30,707 nucleotides of DNA from Candidatus Dormiibacter sp. (lineage in GTDB: Bacteria > Chloroflexota > Dormibacteria > UBA8260), in the NCBI GenBank assembly GCA_025450495.1, contig JANWHI010000032.1, positions 1 to 30,707 of the forward strand. The letters are read 5' to 3'. Shown here piece by piece: positions 29,819 to 30,707 of this stretch; position 1 is the first letter of the stretch; every line of letters starts with the position of its first letter. Under the pieces are notes generated by a model. That model did no database searches. It was given only the letters and a program-made list of their open reading frames with translations, and was not told where the DNA came from. The translations under genes were made by a program, and so were the position numbers.

Positions 29819-30707
29819 ATGCCAAGCTCGCGTGACCTGCTCGACGACGCCCGGCGCCTCATCCCCGAGGTAACCCCCCAACAGGTGGCCGCCGACATGC
29901 GCGGGGGCACGCTCCGTATCCCCCCCACGCTCATCGACGTGCGCGAGCGCAACGAGTTCGAGGAAGGCCACATCGCCGGCGCCCTGCACCTCAGCAAGGG
30001 CTACATCGAGATCCAGGTCGAGGACCGCGTGCCCGGCAAGGCGACGCCGATCACCCTGTACTGCGCCGGCGGCACGCGCTCGCTGCTCGCGGCCCGCGCG
30101 CTCCACGAGCTCGGCTACACCGACGTCCGTTCGATGAGCGGCGGGTTCAACGGCTGGAAGCAGGCCGGATTCGACTTCGAGGTGCCGCGGGTGCTCACCG
30201 CCGAGCAGAAGCGCCGCTACAGCCGTCACCTGCTCATCCCCGAGGTCGGCGAGGAGGGCCAGCAAAAGCTGCTCGACGCCAGGGTGCTGTTGATCGGTGC
30301 CGGCGGCCTCGGCTCACCCGCGGCGCTCTACCTCGCCGCCGCGGGCGTTGGCACCATCGGCCTTGTCGACTTCGACGTCGTCGACGACTCCAACCTGCAG
30401 CGCCAGGTCATCCACACCCGCGACCGCATCGGCATGAAGAAGACCGAGTCGGCGCGCATCGCCATCGAGGCGCTCAACGCCGACGTCCGCGTGGTGCAGC
30501 ACAACGAGATGCTCGACAGCAGCAATGCGCAGCGACTCTTCGAGCAGTACGACATCATCGTCAACGGCTGCGACAACTTCCCCACCCGGTATCTCGCCAA
30601 CGACGTCGCCCTGTTCGCGCGCAAGCCGCTTGTCGACGGTGGCATCTTCCGCTTCGAGGGCCAGGTGACCACGGTGATCCCGTTCGCATCGCCGTGCTAT
30701 CGCTGCC
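29819..30707 (+). CDS. Rhodanese-ThiF/MoeB fusion (sulfur-carrier adenylyltransferase), 5' part
   Basis: The frame is open to the right edge (296 codons). Residues about 15-125 are a rhodanese domain with LIDVRERNEFEEGHIAGA and the active Cys82 in YCAGGTRS. From about 130 an E1-like domain follows: RYSRHLLIPEVGEEGQQKLL, GAGGLGSPAALYLAAAGVG, DFDVVDDSNLQRQ, and the first zinc CxxC (CYRC) at the edge. Such enzymes adenylate and then thiolate the C-terminus of ThiS, MoaD or CysO-like carriers. In MOCS3/MoeZ the rhodanese is C-terminal; here it is N-terminal. The partner carrier is outside the window. Confidence 0.92.
   Translation, partial: MPSSRDLLDDARRLIPEVTPQQVAADMRGGTLRIPPTLIDVRERNEFEEGHIAGALHLSKGYIEIQVEDRVPGKATPITLYCAGGTRSLLAARALHELGYTDVRSMSGGFNGWKQAGFDFEVPRVLTAEQKRRYSRHLLIPEVGEEGQQKLLDARVLLIGAGGLGSPAALYLAAAGVGTIGLVDFDVVDDSNLQRQVIHTRDRIGMKKTESARIAIEALNADVRVVQHNEMLDSSNAQRLFEQYDIIVNGCDNFPTRYLANDVALFARKPLVDGGIFRFEGQVTTVIPFASPCYRC

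Overview
The window is about 30.7 kb of very GC-rich, densely coding bacterial chromosome with no phage, transposase or CRISPR content. It holds about 31 protein genes and one tRNA. Surface genes (FemAB-type transferase, DacA-type carboxypeptidase, MurE, N-acetylmuramoyl-L-alanine amidase, GH73 hydrolase) point to a peptidoglycan-walled cell. Gene order such as rpsF-ssb-rpsR, the DUF6295 and DUF1015 proteins, the zinc-ligand form of S18, and many transcripts that seem to start at the start codon suggest a high-GC Terrabacteria lineage, for example Chloroflexota/Dormibacterota or a deep actinobacterial relative. That placement is inference; the window holds no rRNA.

Layout. 1-4.4 kb: the 3' end of yvcK, a convergent femAB-type gene, an HU gene, a secreted DacA-type carboxypeptidase, a small zinc-ribbon gene and a divergent XRE regulator. 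4.4-7.6 kb: a folate operon folB-folD-(duplicated-domain unknown)-folC. 7.7-13.9 kb: a long minus-strand block, reading down from an aminotransferase: aminotransferase, serA, dienelactone hydrolase, DUF6295, DUF1015, ribbon-helix-helix protein, FmdB zinc ribbon, thioredoxin. 14.0-16.9 kb, minus strand: amidase, NTF2-like protein, rpsR, ssb, rpsF. 17.0-18.3 kb, plus strand: NiCoT nickel/cobalt transporter and tRNA-Val(CAC). 18.4-20.3 kb, minus strand: small membrane protein, gcvH, gcvT. 20.4-24.3 kb, plus strand: penicillin acylase family protein, an anchored unknown protein, Nif3. 24.3-27.6 kb, minus strand: GH15 enzyme, GH73 hydrolase, zinc ribbon. 27.7-30.7 kb: rsmG (+), murE (-), and a rhodanese-ThiF/MoeB fusion (+) that runs off the window.

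The genes share a one-carbon theme: serine synthesis (serA plus a class V aminotransferase, with DUF1015 nearby), glycine cleavage (gcvT, gcvH), and folate synthesis and interconversion (folB, folD, folC). A second theme is cell-wall building and remodelling.

The most interesting non-coding signal is a repeated, strongly structured element of 120-132 nt, found beyond the 3' ends of femAB and folC. Two copies share sequence motifs around a hairpin whose paired bases have changed while pairing is kept. One copy supplies the last 24 codons and the stop codon of folC. A second general signal is that first genes of transcription units have a TANNNT -10 box 6-12 nt before the start codon and no Shine-Dalgarno sequence, whereas several downstream or leadered genes have clear Shine-Dalgarno sequences.
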